Source of the DNA: Nitrospira sp.
GTDB lineage: Bacteria; Nitrospirota; Nitrospiria; Nitrospirales; Nitrospiraceae
Reading direction: 5' to 3'
DNA length: 64,000 nucleotides
Assembly (NCBI GenBank): GCA_029194665.1
Contig: JARFXO010000002.1
Span: 186,001-250,000 of the forward strand
In this document: positions 1 through 9,317 of the stretch, piece after piece
Position numbering within the stretch: the stretch's first letter is position 1
Layout: each line of letters begins with the position of its first letter
The notes under the pieces: generated by a model
The model's input: only the letters and a program-made list of their open reading frames with translations
The model's database searches: none
What the model was told of the DNA's origin: nothing
Program-made: the position numbers and the translations under genes

Positions 1-244
1 CGATCTGCGAGGACAGGACCGCCTCCTTGCGGATGAAGCTGTAGAGCAACAGCGCGGCGTTGGGCAGATGCGCCGAGAGCGCATCCAGGCGACCCAATGC
101 CACCAACGCATCGTCGAAACGCCGACGCAGCGCAGGCGACCAGGCGATGGCCGGCTCGGGCGGCAACGGCGCCGGCACAAACGCCTTGAACCGCTCGTCG
201 GTCGTAGCGACCTCGACGTATGTTCCAGGTGGGCGTCTGTGCAT
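1..244 (-). CDS. Fic family protein, N-terminal part (runs off left edge)
   Basis: An open leftward frame starts with ATG at 244 and is still open at base 1, giving about 81 residues. The residues seen (RFKAFVPAPLPP, WSPALRRRFDDAL, LGRLDALSAHLP, SFIRKEAVLSSQI) match the Fic N-terminal helical domain that precedes the HPFxDGN catalytic core. That core would lie outside the window, so AMPylation activity cannot be judged. Fic proteins of this type are often found in type I restriction-modification loci, which fits the hsdM-hsdS genes just upstream on the same strand. A perfect inverted repeat sits 13 bases before the start codon. Confidence 0.8.
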   Translation of the reverse strand, partial: MHRRPPGTYVEVATTDERFKAFVPAPLPPEPAIAWSPALRRRFDDALVALGRLDALSAHLPNAALLLYSFIRKEAVLSSQI

Positions 245-256
245 GGCGACACACAA

Positions 257-285
257 CCTAAAATAAGGATGGGCGTTATTTTAGG
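257..285. promoter_or_regulatory. Palindromic operator-like site before the Fic gene
   Basis: A perfect 10-base inverted repeat, CCTAAAATAA (257-266) and TTATTTTAGG (276-285), is separated by nine bases and lies 13 bases upstream of the Fic start codon. Position and symmetry suggest the binding site of a dimeric regulator, possibly the Fic protein itself, since many relatives carry a C-terminal winged helix. No T-run follows, so a terminator is less likely. The operator role is inferred. Confidence 0.55.
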
Positions 286-371
286 ATGTGCTGAGAAGGT
301 AAATCAATGAGCGGGCTTGATTGAGGCTCGCCGGAGCATGGTAATGGTGAAGCGCGGGACGAAGGACATGG

Positions 372-1475
372 CTAGAGTTCTCCCCGGAAGGCGCGGAATT
401 GCAGCGCGCCGAAAAGCCGGTCGATCCCAGCTACCGACCGGTAATGATCTGCCTTCAATTGCTCTATAGCAGCAATACGTCGTGCGAACTCACGTTGCAG
501 AAGCAGTGGTGGAGCGGGCACTGGAATACGGTCCAGGTTACCCCGATTGAGTTTCGGTTGTGCCGTGCCGGACAGGAACGGCTTCAGATCGGTCCGTTCG
601 ATTACATGTTCCAAGAACCGCAAGTCCGCACGATCATTTTCCGCGATCACGTGGGCATGGTTGTTCACCCAATACTTCCCGCGCGCCATGAAGGCGACGG
701 GTGTCACGCGTGCGACGAGGTTTGCGCCATCCTCACCGATAAGGAGCCTTTCACCTTCAAAGATGAAGTCGTCCACCCAGTCAATAATTCCCGATGCGCC
801 GTAGTAGGCGAACATACCCTGCCTACCATCACGATCAGATGCTTTTACAGGGACGCGAAGTGAATCCTGATTCTCACCGAGCTGGCCGAAAGACACGGTT
901 GGCCATCCCTTCGGATTCGTGATCGGATCGCCGAACATGTCGAGGAAGATGGATTGGGTGAGGGTATCGAGCTTCGCGAGGGCAGCGCGGCGCTTGGCCC
1001 GCAATTCGTCCGCCTTGTCCAGGATCGCCGCAATCCGCCGCTGCTCGGGGAGGGACGGAAATGGAACTACAATTTGAGCCGCCCCCGCTTGAGTGAGCTT
1101 CCCTCGTGTTGTTCCCGTGACCCACGGAGTTACGTCATAGTTCTCAAGAACCCGGCAAAGGAATCGTAAATCCAGTTCCGCATGTGGCCGCAAAACGTGG
1201 GCGTGGTTGTTAACCCACGTTTTGCCGGATATCCCATAAGCAATTCCTCGCTCAGGATCTTCAAAATGCCCGCCATCTTCAGCAAGAAGAACGAGCGGTT
1301 CATCGAAAATGAATTCATCGATCGTCCCCTGCTGACCGTTGGCTCCGTAGTAGGGATATGGACCAGGACGCCGGTCTGACTCAGTGATGGGCCGGCGCAT
1401 GCTGTCCAGGAACTCCACAACGTCCCCGAGTCGCTTGGTCGGAAAAGTCCCTGCCACTGAACTGCGGGAGATCAT
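372..1475 (-). CDS. hsdS: Type I restriction-modification specificity subunit HsdS
   Basis: This 367-residue protein has the duplicated architecture of HsdS. The first target-recognition domain covers about residues 10-140, with YPYYGANG and WVNNHAHV. A conserved helical spacer follows (LPEQRRIAAILDKADELRAKR, about 141-185). The second domain covers about 190-335, with FAYYGASG and another WVNNHAHV, and a second helical segment ends the protein. The repeated YYGA and VNNHAHV motifs show that the two half-sites are recognised by related domains. The start overlaps the hsdM stop by four bases, so translation is probably coupled. HsdS sets the bipartite recognition sequence for the M2S methylase and for the R subunit, which is not visible here. 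Confidence 0.9.
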   Translation of the reverse strand: MISRSSVAGTFPTKRLGDVVEFLDSMRRPITESDRRPGPYPYYGANGQQGTIDEFIFDEPLVLLAEDGGHFEDPERGIAYGISGKTWVNNHAHVLRPHAELDLRFLCRVLENYDVTPWVTGTTRGKLTQAGAAQIVVPFPSLPEQRRIAAILDKADELRAKRRAALAKLDTLTQSIFLDMFGDPITNPKGWPTVSFGQLGENQDSLRVPVKASDRDGRQGMFAYYGASGIIDWVDDFIFEGERLLIGEDGANLVARVTPVAFMARGKYWVNNHAHVIAENDRADLRFLEHVIERTDLKPFLSGTAQPKLNRGNLDRIPVPAPPLLLQREFARRIAAIEQLKADHYRSVAGIDRLFGALQFRAFRGEL

Positions 1476-3026
1476 CCCAACATCCCTTCCAACTCCTTCA
1501 TCCCTCGCTGGATCTCCTCTTCCAGCTTCGCCAGCTCGGCGAGGATCTCCTTCGGCGGACGGTGTTCGACCGCCTCATGCACGACTTCCTTGTAGCGGTT
1601 CAATGAGAGGTCGTAGCCCTGGGCTGCAATGTCGGCCCTCGGCACGCAGAAACTCTGCGCGGTACGTGGGCGTTCTCGTTCAGACCCAGCGCGTTGGGTC
1701 CAGCGCGCGAGTACGTCCGGGAGGTTGTTCTTCGCATGTTCGTCTTCAGTGAACGGCGCGCGGGGCACTGGGCCGAGCTTGTCTTCGGGCAGGAGCGGCG
1801 TGCGCTTGTCGTCGAGGCTCCAGCCATCGGCCTCGACATCGTAGAACCAGACAAAGTCGGTACCACCTGAGTTTGTCTTGGTGAACACAAGAATCGCGGT
1901 CGAGACGCCTGCATAGGGCTTGAATACCCCGCCTGGCAGCTTGATCACTGCATCGAGCTTCTGCTCTTCCACCAGGATGCGTCGCAGTTCCTTGTGTGCC
2001 TTGCTTGAGCCGAAGAGCACGCCATCCGGCACGATCACCGCCGCGCGGCCGCATGGTTTCAGCAGCCGCAGGAAGAGCGCGAGAAAGAGCAGCTCGGTCT
2101 TCTTGGTCTTGACGATCTGGAGAAGATCTTTGGCGGTGTTCTCGTAATCGAGGCTTCCCGCGAAGGGCGGATTGGCGAGCACCAATGTGTACTTCTCCTC
2201 CTCGCCCACATGGTCCTGCGCGAGCGAGTCGCGGTAGCGGATGTCCGGGCTCTCCACGCCGTGCAGCAGCATATTCATGCTGCCGATGCGCAACATCGTG
2301 TTGTCGAAGTCGAAGCCGTGGAACATTCGGTGGTGGAAGTGCTCTCGCTGCTTCGCGTCGTGTAGTAGATTCGGATGCCGCTCGCGCAAGTATTCGCCCG
2401 CTGCTACTAGAAAGCCCGCCGTGCCGCAGGCCGGATCGCAGATCACGTCGGCCGGCGTCGGTGCAGTCAGCTCGACCATCAGCCGAATGATGTGACGCGG
2501 GGTGCGGAACTGCCCGTTCTGCCCGGCGGTGGCGATCTTGGCCAGCATGTACTCATAGACATCGCCCTTGGTGTCGCGCTCCTCCATCGGCACATGGTCG
2601 AGCATGTCCACCACCTTCGCCAATAGCGCGGGAGTCGGGATGGTGAACCGCGCGTCCTTCATGTGGTACGCGTAAGTCGAGTCGCCATTGCCGAGCTGAC
2701 GCGCAAGGTCGGCGCGGAGGAACGGGAACAGATGCTCGCCGACGACGGTAAACATCTCGGCTGGGGCGAAGTGTTTGAAGCGCGACCAGCGGTAGTCTTC
2801 GTATGGTCGGTGCTTCGCGTCCTTGCCCTTCGGGGAAGATCCGACGTTCCATCGGTTGCTTGAGGCGATTGGCCTTGTTTTCCTCAAGCTGATGCAGATC
2901 GTCGAGGCGGCGAATAAAAAGCAGATAGGTGATCTGCTCGATCACCTCCAACGGATTCGAGATCCCGCCGGACCAGAATGAGTCCCAAATGCGATCGATC
3001 TGATTCCTGATGTCACCGGTGATCAT
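1472..3026 (-). pseudogene. hsdM: Type I DNA methyltransferase subunit HsdM, interrupted by a frameshift
   Basis: Two overlapping frames together make a normal HsdM of about 518 residues. The first (from 3026) begins MITGDIRNQIDRIWDSFW and contains the helical bundle with ITYLLFIRRLDD; the second runs to 1472. The second holds the SAM motif DPACGTAGFL (about residue 196-206 of the joined protein) and the N6-adenine motif NPPF (about 285). The frames cross near 2825-2836, in a stretch of short C and G runs, where one base appears to be in excess. If real, the shift removes the N-terminal domain and should inactivate methylation. If it is an assembly indel, hsdM is intact. No weak codon use or further stops suggest long-term decay. 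Confidence 0.85.
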
Positions 3027-3260
3027 GCGGATTTCCTTTTAACTGGATCACTCGTACGCTCTCCTCTCTGGAATAAAAAATCAGCGGAGAGGCATACCGT
3101 CTTTTCATGAGAAAGGCAATGATTCTGAAGGTAACAATCGACCGGCCTGTACGAGGCCGCCTCAGATTTTTGGGGTTGTTTTTTCTCTGTGAGACGTACA
3201 AAATACCGCCGCGTTGCTCATGCTGGTCTAATCATCCACCCTCACCAAAGAGGCATAACC

Positions 3261-3677
3261 GTGAGTCTGCGAAATCTTTTCCGGCTTGTTGTGGCAATGG
3301 GTGTGTACGGCACCGTCGGTCAAGTCTGGGCGTACGACGCTGGTCCTAATCCCAGTAGCGGTGTGGACTCTTGTGTCGACGTCATCTTTTCTGCCTTCAC
3401 GCCTCCTCCCTTCTCCATGGATAAGAATAATGTTACGGTGGCCCCGAAATCGGAGTTCTCATTCCTTGCATCCAAGACCGCTCTTTTTCCAAGCATCACG
3501 GTGAAGATCAAGGAGGAAAAAGTCCCGGTCACGGTGACTACGATCAACAACGGCTTCCTGGTCAAAGGGAAACTGCCCCCCAGCATCAAAGGCAGCTACA
3601 TCCGACTCGACATTTTCGCCAAAGGACCCAACGACTGTGACAAGACCGATGGTTGGCTGTTGAAAGTGGGCAACTGA
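3261..3677 (+). CDS. Predicted exported protein of unknown function
   Basis: The 138-residue product starts at GTG 3261, seven bases after an AAAGAGG ribosome-binding site. An earlier ATG at 3189 is in frame but would put a basic extension before the signal peptide. Residues 1-25 form a signal sequence (hydrophobic core LVVAMGVYGTVG) with a probable cleavage site after VWA. The mature part has two cysteines (VDSCVDV, PNDCDK) that could form a disulfide, and an alternating beta pattern. No family was recognised. It stands alone between hsdM and the leftward small genes. Confidence 0.65.
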   Translation: MSLRNLFRLVVAMGVYGTVGQVWAYDAGPNPSSGVDSCVDVIFSAFTPPPFSMDKNNVTVAPKSEFSFLASKTALFPSITVKIKEEKVPVTVTTINNGFLVKGKLPPSIKGSYIRLDIFAKGPNDCDKTDGWLLKVGN

Positions 3678-3743
3678 CTGTGAGCGAGACGATCCGGGCA
3701 GGGGACTCCCTTGCCCTGGTCGTTGCCCCGGCTCGCGTCATCC

Positions 3744-3890
3744 TCAAGGCTCTTCTTCGATAGACTCAATCGCATCTCGTAGCGCCGCCACAAAGGCCTC
3801 CGGCTGAGCCAGAGCGTTTTCCGTCAACTGAAATTCACTGACGAGCACGCCGTCTTTATCGACCAACAGGAGACGATAGCCCGCTTTCAC
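3744..3890 (-). CDS. Small protein of unknown function
   Basis: A 48-residue leftward frame begins with GTG at 3890, preceded by a strong GGAGGAA motif four bases upstream. It encodes an acidic peptide (GYRLLLVDKDGVLVSEF, then an amphipathic helix rich in alanine, ending ESIEEEP). The ribosome-binding site and the clean stop support it, but it could also be the eroded 3' end of a longer gene. No function can be assigned. Confidence 0.4.
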   Translation of the reverse strand: MKAGYRLLLVDKDGVLVSEFQLTENALAQPEAFVAALRDAIESIEEEP

Positions 3891-3981
3891 AAGATTCCTC
3901 CGTTCCGGCCGGCAGCGACACGAGAGCCTCTCGGTCTCATTCGATTGAGAAGCCGCGCAAGCTGGTCAAAATGAACTCAGG

Positions 3982-4434
3982 TTAGAACGGAAACCGAATG
4001 CCCAGCTGGACTTCGTTTGGGACGAGGTGTTGTCCGAGCAAGTTTCGCACTTCGGCATTCGAGGAACCGGAAGAAGAGGAGGAAGCAGATGCCGCAGGAT
4101 GGAGCGTACGATCAAACTCCGTCGCATAGCCACCACCAAACCCTGCCCCGATGTAAGGCAAAAGCGTCCGCCCCCCGACTGAAATCGGTTTCGACAGAGT
4201 CGGAATATTCCGGAGCACGAATTCGTTCTGCTCCGGTACGATGGCGGGCGGCATCGGCCTCGCTGCTGCCTTCGATTGGGTAGGAGCCGCCGAGATCATC
4301 CTGCTGGGTGTTGCCGGCCCAATCACAGAACCTCCGTCTCTGATCGTACCGGCATGGGAGAGCGGCCCGCACAGACTCACGCTCATCGCGAGACAGATTC
4401 CCATGGACCATCTGATGATACGATTCTGAGGCAT
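3982..4434 (-). CDS. Predicted exported protein of unknown function
   Basis: The chosen ATG at 4434 gives a protein of about 150 residues with a signal peptide (MPQNRIIRWSMGICLAMSVS, cleavage probably after LSHA). An upstream in-frame ATG at 4491 would bury the signal sequence behind 19 charged residues. The mature part is rich in proline and serine, with a serine run (about residues 118-124). It ends QLGIRFPF, a terminal aromatic like those of outer-membrane beta-barrel proteins. LLPYIGAGFGGG also looks like a beta-strand turn. The function is unknown; an envelope location is inferred. Confidence 0.6.
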   Translation of the reverse strand: MPQNRIIRWSMGICLAMSVSLCGPLSHAGTIRDGGSVIGPATPSRMISAAPTQSKAAARPMPPAIVPEQNEFVLRNIPTLSKPISVGGRTLLPYIGAGFGGGYATEFDRTLHPAASASSSSSGSSNAEVRNLLGQHLVPNEVQLGIRFPF

Positions 4435-4641
4435 AAGGCTTTCACGATACCATCTATCCGGCCGCTCTTCAAGCGACTGCCACGGAGCCACGGCATCTGT
4501 TTAATGAGTCGACCGAGAGGTGACTCGGGGGCTCTACATCAGAAGATTCGGCTACAGACTTCATCTATTTTCTTGGTGGGTGGAGCTCGCCGCGATATGG
4601 TAGGCGCGACACACCGGCGAGACAGATCATCGAGATCCTCT

Positions 4642-6045
4642 ATGCGATCCTACGACATGGTGGTGGTCGGCAGTGGACCGGCCGGCCAGAAAGCGGCGGT
4701 CCAAGCAGCGAAACTGTCCAAGCGCGTGGCCATCATCGAGAAAGCACCACAGCTGGGCGGAACGTCCCTCAATACCGGGACTCTGCCCAGCAAAACCTTG
4801 AAGGACACGATCGAGTACATTCATGGATTGGGACGGCGAGGGTTGCACCACTTGGGCGCCGAACTCACCAAGCAGCTGACGCTCCCGGACCTGATGACAC
4901 GCAAGGATCAGGTCATCGAGACCGAAGTGGCCGTCATCACCGATCAGCTGCGGCGTAACGGCATTGAGATCATCCAGGGCACGGCCGGCTTTGTCGATCC
5001 CCATACCTTGAGCGTCCTGAGACCGGATGGGCAGGTTGATCATGTCCATGCCTCGACCATCGTCCTAGCCACAGGGTCACGCCCACGCCGCCCTGCGGAG
5101 ATCCCCTTCGACGACCTGATCGTGTGCGACTCCGACTCGTTTCTCCGCACGACCAAGAACCCGGCCAGCATCATCGTCCTCGGAGGGGGTGTCATCGGTA
5201 CGGAATATGCCTCGATGTTGGCCGCCTTCGGTATCAGAGTTACCCTCATCGACCGGCGGGCTCAGATGTTGCGGTTCTTGGACCAGGAAATCGCCCAGTC
5301 GCTTGACGCTCAGATGCAGCACAACGGTGTCACCATGCGGCTCGGGCAGGAACATCTGAGCATTACAGTCAATGGAACAGGACGTCCAGCAGTCCACCTC
5401 CTAGACGGCAAAACAGTTACAGCCGACATGGTGCTTCACACGATGGGACGGATCGGCAACATAGAGGCATTGAATCTCCCCGCTATCGGCATTGCCGTCG
5501 ATCAGCAGGGGCAGATCGCGGTCAACGCCCAGTACCAAACCGCCATTCCCCACATCTACGCGACAGGCGATGTCATCGGGTTTCCCGCGCTTGCGGCGAC
5601 AGCAATGGAACAAGGCCGTCTCGCCGCCTGTCACGCATTTCACGTCTCCGAGACGCACGACATCAAGGTGATTCCGTACGGCATCTACAGCATTCCCGAG
5701 GTCTCGATGGTGGGAAAAACCGAAGCGGAACTCGCCGCCGCCGACATTCCGCACGCCACCGGGAGGGCCTTTTTCCGAGAAATGGCGCGTGGCCACATCA
5801 GCGGCGACGTCCACGGTCTCTTAAAGGTGATCTTTCACCGTGCGACGCACGCGCTCCTGGGCGTCCATATCATCGGGCCAGGCGCGACCGAATTGATCCA
5901 TATCGGCCAATCGGTCCTGACCTACGGAGGAACGGTGGAGTACTTCATCCACAACGTCTTTAATTATCCCACGATGGCTGAATGCTACCGCACCGCGGCG
6001 CTCGACGGACTGAATCGACTGTCCCACCATTCCCAATCACGATGA
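4642..6045 (+). CDS. sthA: Si-specific NAD(P)+ transhydrogenase (SthA type)
   Basis: This 467-residue flavoprotein belongs to the pyridine-nucleotide disulfide oxidoreductase superfamily. It shows the FAD Rossmann motif GSGPAGQKAA (about residues 10-19), a second NAD(P)-binding motif GGGVIGTEYAS (about 180) and the FAD-site segment IYATGDVIG (about 303-311). A C-terminal dimerisation domain completes it. Where lipoamide dehydrogenases carry CxxxxC, this protein reads GTSLNTGTLPSK, with no cysteine pair. That is typical of soluble transhydrogenases, which exchange hydride between NADH and NADPH without a disulfide. The ATG at 4642 is chosen because the upstream part of the open frame has no homology. 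It is probably monocistronic. Confidence 0.88.
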   Translation: MRSYDMVVVGSGPAGQKAAVQAAKLSKRVAIIEKAPQLGGTSLNTGTLPSKTLKDTIEYIHGLGRRGLHHLGAELTKQLTLPDLMTRKDQVIETEVAVITDQLRRNGIEIIQGTAGFVDPHTLSVLRPDGQVDHVHASTIVLATGSRPRRPAEIPFDDLIVCDSDSFLRTTKNPASIIVLGGGVIGTEYASMLAAFGIRVTLIDRRAQMLRFLDQEIAQSLDAQMQHNGVTMRLGQEHLSITVNGTGRPAVHLLDGKTVTADMVLHTMGRIGNIEALNLPAIGIAVDQQGQIAVNAQYQTAIPHIYATGDVIGFPALAATAMEQGRLAACHAFHVSETHDIKVIPYGIYSIPEVSMVGKTEAELAAADIPHATGRAFFREMARGHISGDVHGLLKVIFHRATHALLGVHIIGPGATELIHIGQSVLTYGGTVEYFIHNVFNYPTMAECYRTAALDGLNRLSHHSQSR

Positions 6046-6153
6046 CTCCGCACACGACCACCTCACACGACATATCCCTTTACAAGCCAGCCTTGTGGAA
6101 ATGAAGGCATGTCTGGTTCCTAAATAAATTAAAGTCGTGTTCCTAAATACTTG

Positions 6154-6181
6154 TTGCATAAACTTTCTAACGGAATATAAT
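6154..6181 (+). promoter_or_regulatory. Sigma-70 type promoter upstream of the YbaK-type gene
   Basis: TTGCAT (6154-6159) and TATAAT (6176-6181) are separated by 16 bases, a good match to a vegetative promoter. It lies in an AT-rich island about 150 bases before the start at 6333, leaving a long leader. The rest of the intergenic stretch 6046-6332 shows nothing else recognisable. Confidence 0.55.
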
Positions 6182-6332
6182 GCACCCTGCACGGCCAGTC
6201 GTCATGATCTATGGGGGGTCGTAGTCATGAACATCATCCCGACTGTCGTCCTCTCGTCTCTCTGCAGTCTCCGATCTGTATCACCCACCAACGATCTCCG
6301 TCTGGAGGTTGTCCACCACAGGAGGTGCGACC

Positions 6333-6815
6333 ATGCCCATTCCACGGACGCTTAAGAGTCGTCTCGATCGTGAACATGTTCACTACGAGGTCTTGCCCCA
6401 CTCACAGACGTTCCAGGCTCTTGCCGTCGCCCAGACACTCCATCTACGAGAACAAGAGATCGCGAAGGTGGTGATCGTGAAAGTGAAGGAGCGATTTGTC
6501 ACGACGGTGCTGCCTGCAACGGAAAAAGTGGATGTTCAGCGCCTACGAAAGCTCTTCGGAACCCACCGCGTCCGGCTTGCGACCGAGGAAGAGATCGCGC
6601 AGCTCTTCCCAGACTGCGAATTGGGCGCCATGCCGCCGCTCGGCACACTCTATGGGCTTCCCGTGTATGTCGATCGCGCGCTCACCCATGACGAGGAAAT
6701 CGTTTTTGAAGGAGGTACTCACTCGGAGGCGATCCGTATGCGGTACTGGGATTTTGCCGCACTGGTGTTTCCCGTCGTGGCCGAATTCCACCGTCAGCCC
6801 GTAGCGACCTGTTGA
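6333..6815 (+). CDS. YbaK/EbsC-type aminoacyl-tRNA deacylase
   Basis: The product has 160 residues, the usual length for the family, and starts at ATG 6333, five bases after AGGAGGTG. The fold is recognisable from HVHYEVLPHSQTFQALAVAQ, the conserved lysine segment KVVIVKVKERFVTTVLPA and the glycine-rich active-site loop CELGAMPPLGTLYGLPVYVD. These proteins hydrolyse mischarged tRNAs such as Cys-tRNA(Pro) or Ala-tRNA(Pro) in the cytoplasm. Which substrate applies cannot be read from the sequence. The gene has its own promoter and no partner. Confidence 0.87.
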   Translation: MPIPRTLKSRLDREHVHYEVLPHSQTFQALAVAQTLHLREQEIAKVVIVKVKERFVTTVLPATEKVDVQRLRKLFGTHRVRLATEEEIAQLFPDCELGAMPPLGTLYGLPVYVDRALTHDEEIVFEGGTHSEAIRMRYWDFAALVFPVVAEFHRQPVATC

Positions 6816-7034
6816 CCTCGACAACTCGTTATTCGGTTCTTCATACAACCGCTTCATCCACTCTCAGCGCCGCCTCTTGTCACATCCAGCGTAGAGGATC
6901 GGTGCGACCCGTCGCTCTCACGCGCAATGTCCGTCCTGTCCGTCATCGAGCGAATGTCAGGTTTTCTTCACCCAAACCTGCTAGGATGTTCCTGTGCCTG
7001 TGGGAAAGTGCCACCCTGTTGTGAAAGGAAATCC

Positions 7035-8051
7035 ATGTTGAAAAGTTCACAGCTCATCGCCGTCTGTATCGTCGCATCGCTCATCGGCCTGCCGACCCTC
7101 TCGTTTGCTAAGGCGCGAGGATCGGGTGGAGGATTTTCGAGCGGGGCCCGTGGCGGAAATTCATCAATGGGTATCGGTAGCCGTGGATCCCGTACCTACC
7201 AAGACAACGGCGCCAAGCCGATTGAACAGTCCACCACCCCGAAACCGTCGACGACGCCACCACCGAATGCATCAGGCGCTCCACCAATGCAACCGACTCC
7301 AGCCACCCCGTCATCCTGGTGGCAACGCAATCCGCTGCTTGCCGGAATCGCCGGTGGTCTCGCCGGAACCTGGATCGGTCATATGCTCTTTGGCGCGACG
7401 GAGAGCAGTGCCAAGACCACGGACACGGAGTCGGGCGCAGCACCAGCTTCCAACAACTCTTTCGGCCTCATCCTCCTCCTGCTGGCTGTAGGAATGGGCG
7501 CAGTGTATTTCTTCAGAAAATCCAAGCAGACACATGCTCCGGTGTTCACGGGACTCTCGCGTAGTACCGCCGCGAGGGGAAGCCTGCTCGACATCTCGCC
7601 CAACAGCGCCACCGACGGGCCAACAGCCGATCATGCCTATACTGTGACTACCGAAGATAAGGCAGCCTTTCAGCAACTGCTGACCGACATTCAATCCGCT
7701 TGGAGCACCCAAGACGTGGCGGCCTTGAGACCATTTTTGACGCCGGAAATGCTGAGCTATTTCAGCACCGCCTTGGCCGAGGACAGCAGTCGAGGCGTTC
7801 AGAATCACGTGGAAGGAGTGGAGTTGCTCAAGGGAGATGTGCGCGAAGCCTGGTCCGAAGGCAACCAGGACTATGCAACCGTGGACTTACGCTGGAACGC
7901 CAGAGACTACACGGTCTCCACGACAATTCCACGCGGAGAGCCGGGCTATCTGATCGAAGGCAGTGAAGACACGCCGACAGAATCTTACGAAGTTTGGACT
8001 TTCATGCGCGTACGGAATGGACGCTGGCTCCTGTCGGCTATTCAGCAATAA
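7035..8051 (+). CDS. Tim44-like domain membrane protein
   Basis: The 338-residue product starts at ATG 7035 after GAAAGGAA. It has a signal sequence (residues 1-27, ending LSFAKA) and a low-complexity Gly/Ser/Pro/Thr region. Next come a short glycine-rich hydrophobic segment (LLAGIAGGLAGTWIGHMLFG), a true membrane helix (FGLILLLLAVGMGAVYFFRK) and a C-terminal Tim44-like domain (about residues 205-338, from AFQQLLTDIQSAWSTQD to GRWLLSAIQQ). This layout is common in proteobacterial and Nitrospira envelope proteins of unknown role. The Tim44-like domain probably binds lipid or protein at the inner membrane. Confidence 0.82.
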   Translation: MLKSSQLIAVCIVASLIGLPTLSFAKARGSGGGFSSGARGGNSSMGIGSRGSRTYQDNGAKPIEQSTTPKPSTTPPPNASGAPPMQPTPATPSSWWQRNPLLAGIAGGLAGTWIGHMLFGATESSAKTTDTESGAAPASNNSFGLILLLLAVGMGAVYFFRKSKQTHAPVFTGLSRSTAARGSLLDISPNSATDGPTADHAYTVTTEDKAAFQQLLTDIQSAWSTQDVAALRPFLTPEMLSYFSTALAEDSSRGVQNHVEGVELLKGDVREAWSEGNQDYATVDLRWNARDYTVSTTIPRGEPGYLIEGSEDTPTESYEVWTFMRVRNGRWLLSAIQQ

Positions 8052-8063
8052 TCTCCGAGGAAA

Positions 8064-8090
8064 GGCGGCTGACTCTGTGAGTCAGCCGCC
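8064..8090. terminator. Strong hairpin between convergent genes
   Basis: A perfect 11-base stem, GGCGGCTGACT (8064-8074) and AGTCAGCCGCC (8080-8090), closes a five-base loop. It lies right after the stop at 8051 and overlaps the last codons of the convergent gene ending at 8082. Such a GC-rich hairpin could terminate transcription from either side. No U-tract follows in either direction, so intrinsic termination is uncertain. Confidence 0.4.
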
Positions 8091-8303
8091 GAGCCGCTTC
8101 CAGAGACAGGGCGTGAGTACATAGGCGGCAGCTGAGACCAGCACGCCCACCACCACGCCCAATAGCCCTGCCACATAGAGTCCCGCGAATGGCGCCATAA
8201 ATACGATCAAGAGCATGAACAGGGCCAGCGACGGGCGGCGTTCATAAAACGCCCGACGGGCTTCGGCTGAAAATGAACTGGAGGAGCTAAAACGATCAGA
8301 CAT
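8082..8303 (-). CDS. Small two-helix membrane protein
   Basis: The chosen start at 8303 gives 73 residues; an upstream in-frame ATG at 8330 has its purine-rich motif too close to be used well. The N-terminus is serine-rich and polar (SDRFSSSSSFSAEARRAFYERR). Two adjacent hydrophobic segments follow (LALFMLLIVFMAPFAGLYVAG and LLGVVVGVLVSAAAYVLTP) and a basic tail ends it. No family was recognised. It is presumably an inner-membrane hairpin protein. Confidence 0.5.
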   Translation of the reverse strand: MSDRFSSSSSFSAEARRAFYERRPSLALFMLLIVFMAPFAGLYVAGLLGVVVGVLVSAAAYVLTPCLWKRLGG

Positions 8304-8379
8304 GCCGCGAGTATAGACGAAACCTACCATCTCCGTCTCAGCAATCTCGGGGAATGAACACTGCCAGCAGGACAGTGTG

Positions 8380-9138
8380 TCAGTGGAAGACCGGGCCCGA
8401 ATTCGTTCCTTTCATTAGTGCACAGCACTTCTTAAACTTCCTCCCGCTGCCGCAGGGACAGGGATCATTCCGCCCGATCTTTGTGTGAGCCGAGGGCTCT
8501 CGGTGGAGGTCACCAACTTCGAGCCGCGCTTGATAGATCGATCGTCCCAGATGAGCATACTCCCGCATCGCATCAGGAAAGATCTCCATCACCAATTGGG
8601 CCAACTGCTCCAGAGTTCCGTTCCCATTCGTTTCCTGATGGTACACCTCGGCAAGTTTCGGGGAGGAAAAGAACGTGAGCGTCATCAGCAACGCTCCAAG
8701 TTCCTCATCGAGTTCATCCGACGTGTACTCGTTCCACACCTCCTCAAGGTAGTCGTAGCCGATTGAAAACCCTTGTGCCCACTGACTCAACGGCGCATCG
8801 GCACTCAAGTTGTCCATCGCCCACGGTCTTATTTCGCACCCAGCCGGGAGCGAGACACCCCCAACGGTTCGTTCACGAATACAATCGTTGTAGAGCGCCA
8901 TCATCGCCTGGAGCACCTGCTCCGCTTCATATTGCGTCTCATAACCGGCATCCTGATCGTTGAAGACGAGCGGAATCCATTCTGAGGGTGGAATCAACTC
9001 CGGCCCATTCGCCAAGCCGAACAAGAAGCCGGCCAGCTGAGGATAGGTCAAGGTGTCTTTGGGACGCGGTGGTGAAGAGAGGAAGCGCATTAAGAGTCTC
9101 GCCTCGACCTCTGTGAATGGTGGAACCGTACTCGTCAT
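8380..9138 (-). CDS. UPF0149/YecA family protein with C-terminal SEC-C zinc motif
   Basis: The 252-residue protein combines a helical UPF0149 domain (about residues 8-200, with [25 protein letters not shown] and [12 protein letters not shown]) with a C-terminal SEC-C motif, [16 protein letters not shown] (about 226-241). The CxC...CC pattern of SEC-C binds zinc in SecA and many unrelated proteins. In E. coli, YecA is implicated in ribosome- or SecA-related interactions, but a firm function is lacking. The start at 9138 is the natural first ATG. It is not obviously in an operon. Confidence 0.87.
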   Translation of the reverse strand: MTSTVPPFTEVEARLLMRFLSSPPRPKDTLTYPQLAGFLFGLANGPELIPPSEWIPLVFNDQDAGYETQYEAEQVLQAMMALYNDCIRERTVGGVSLPAGCEIRPWAMDNLSADAPLSQWAQGFSIGYDYLEEVWNEYTSDELDEELGALLMTLTFFSSPKLAEVYHQETNGNGTLEQLAQLVMEIFPDAMREYAHLGRSIYQARLEVGDLHREPSAHTKIGRNDPCPCGSGRKFKKCCALMKGTNSGPVFH

Positions 9139-9317
9139 GACGGAGTCAGTCTGTCAGCTGTTGGTAGTGCATTTCAATCTCTTTGAGAGTGAACGACAGC
9201 AACCACGACTTGCCCACGAGGGCCGATCTCTCCCCATCGAAGCTGCAGATGGAGCGTTTCTGGTCATTTCGTCAAGCGACCCTGCACGGGAGGTCGGAAG
9301 GCCTCCCGGATGCAGTT

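Noticed and set aside
4276-4641. Long N-terminal extension of the transhydrogenase frame
   Set aside because: It is rich in Arg/Ser/His, without homology, and overlaps the opposite-strand exported protein. The FAD motif begins right after ATG 4642.
4770-4800. Missing CxxxxC in the flavoprotein considered as a damaged lipoamide dehydrogenase
   Set aside because: Absence of the disulfide is normal in SthA-type transhydrogenases, and all other motifs are intact.
9139-9317. Possible extra gene between the SEC-C protein and the giant operon
   Set aside because: The frames that cross it have no start with a ribosome-binding site and overlap the end of the operon.
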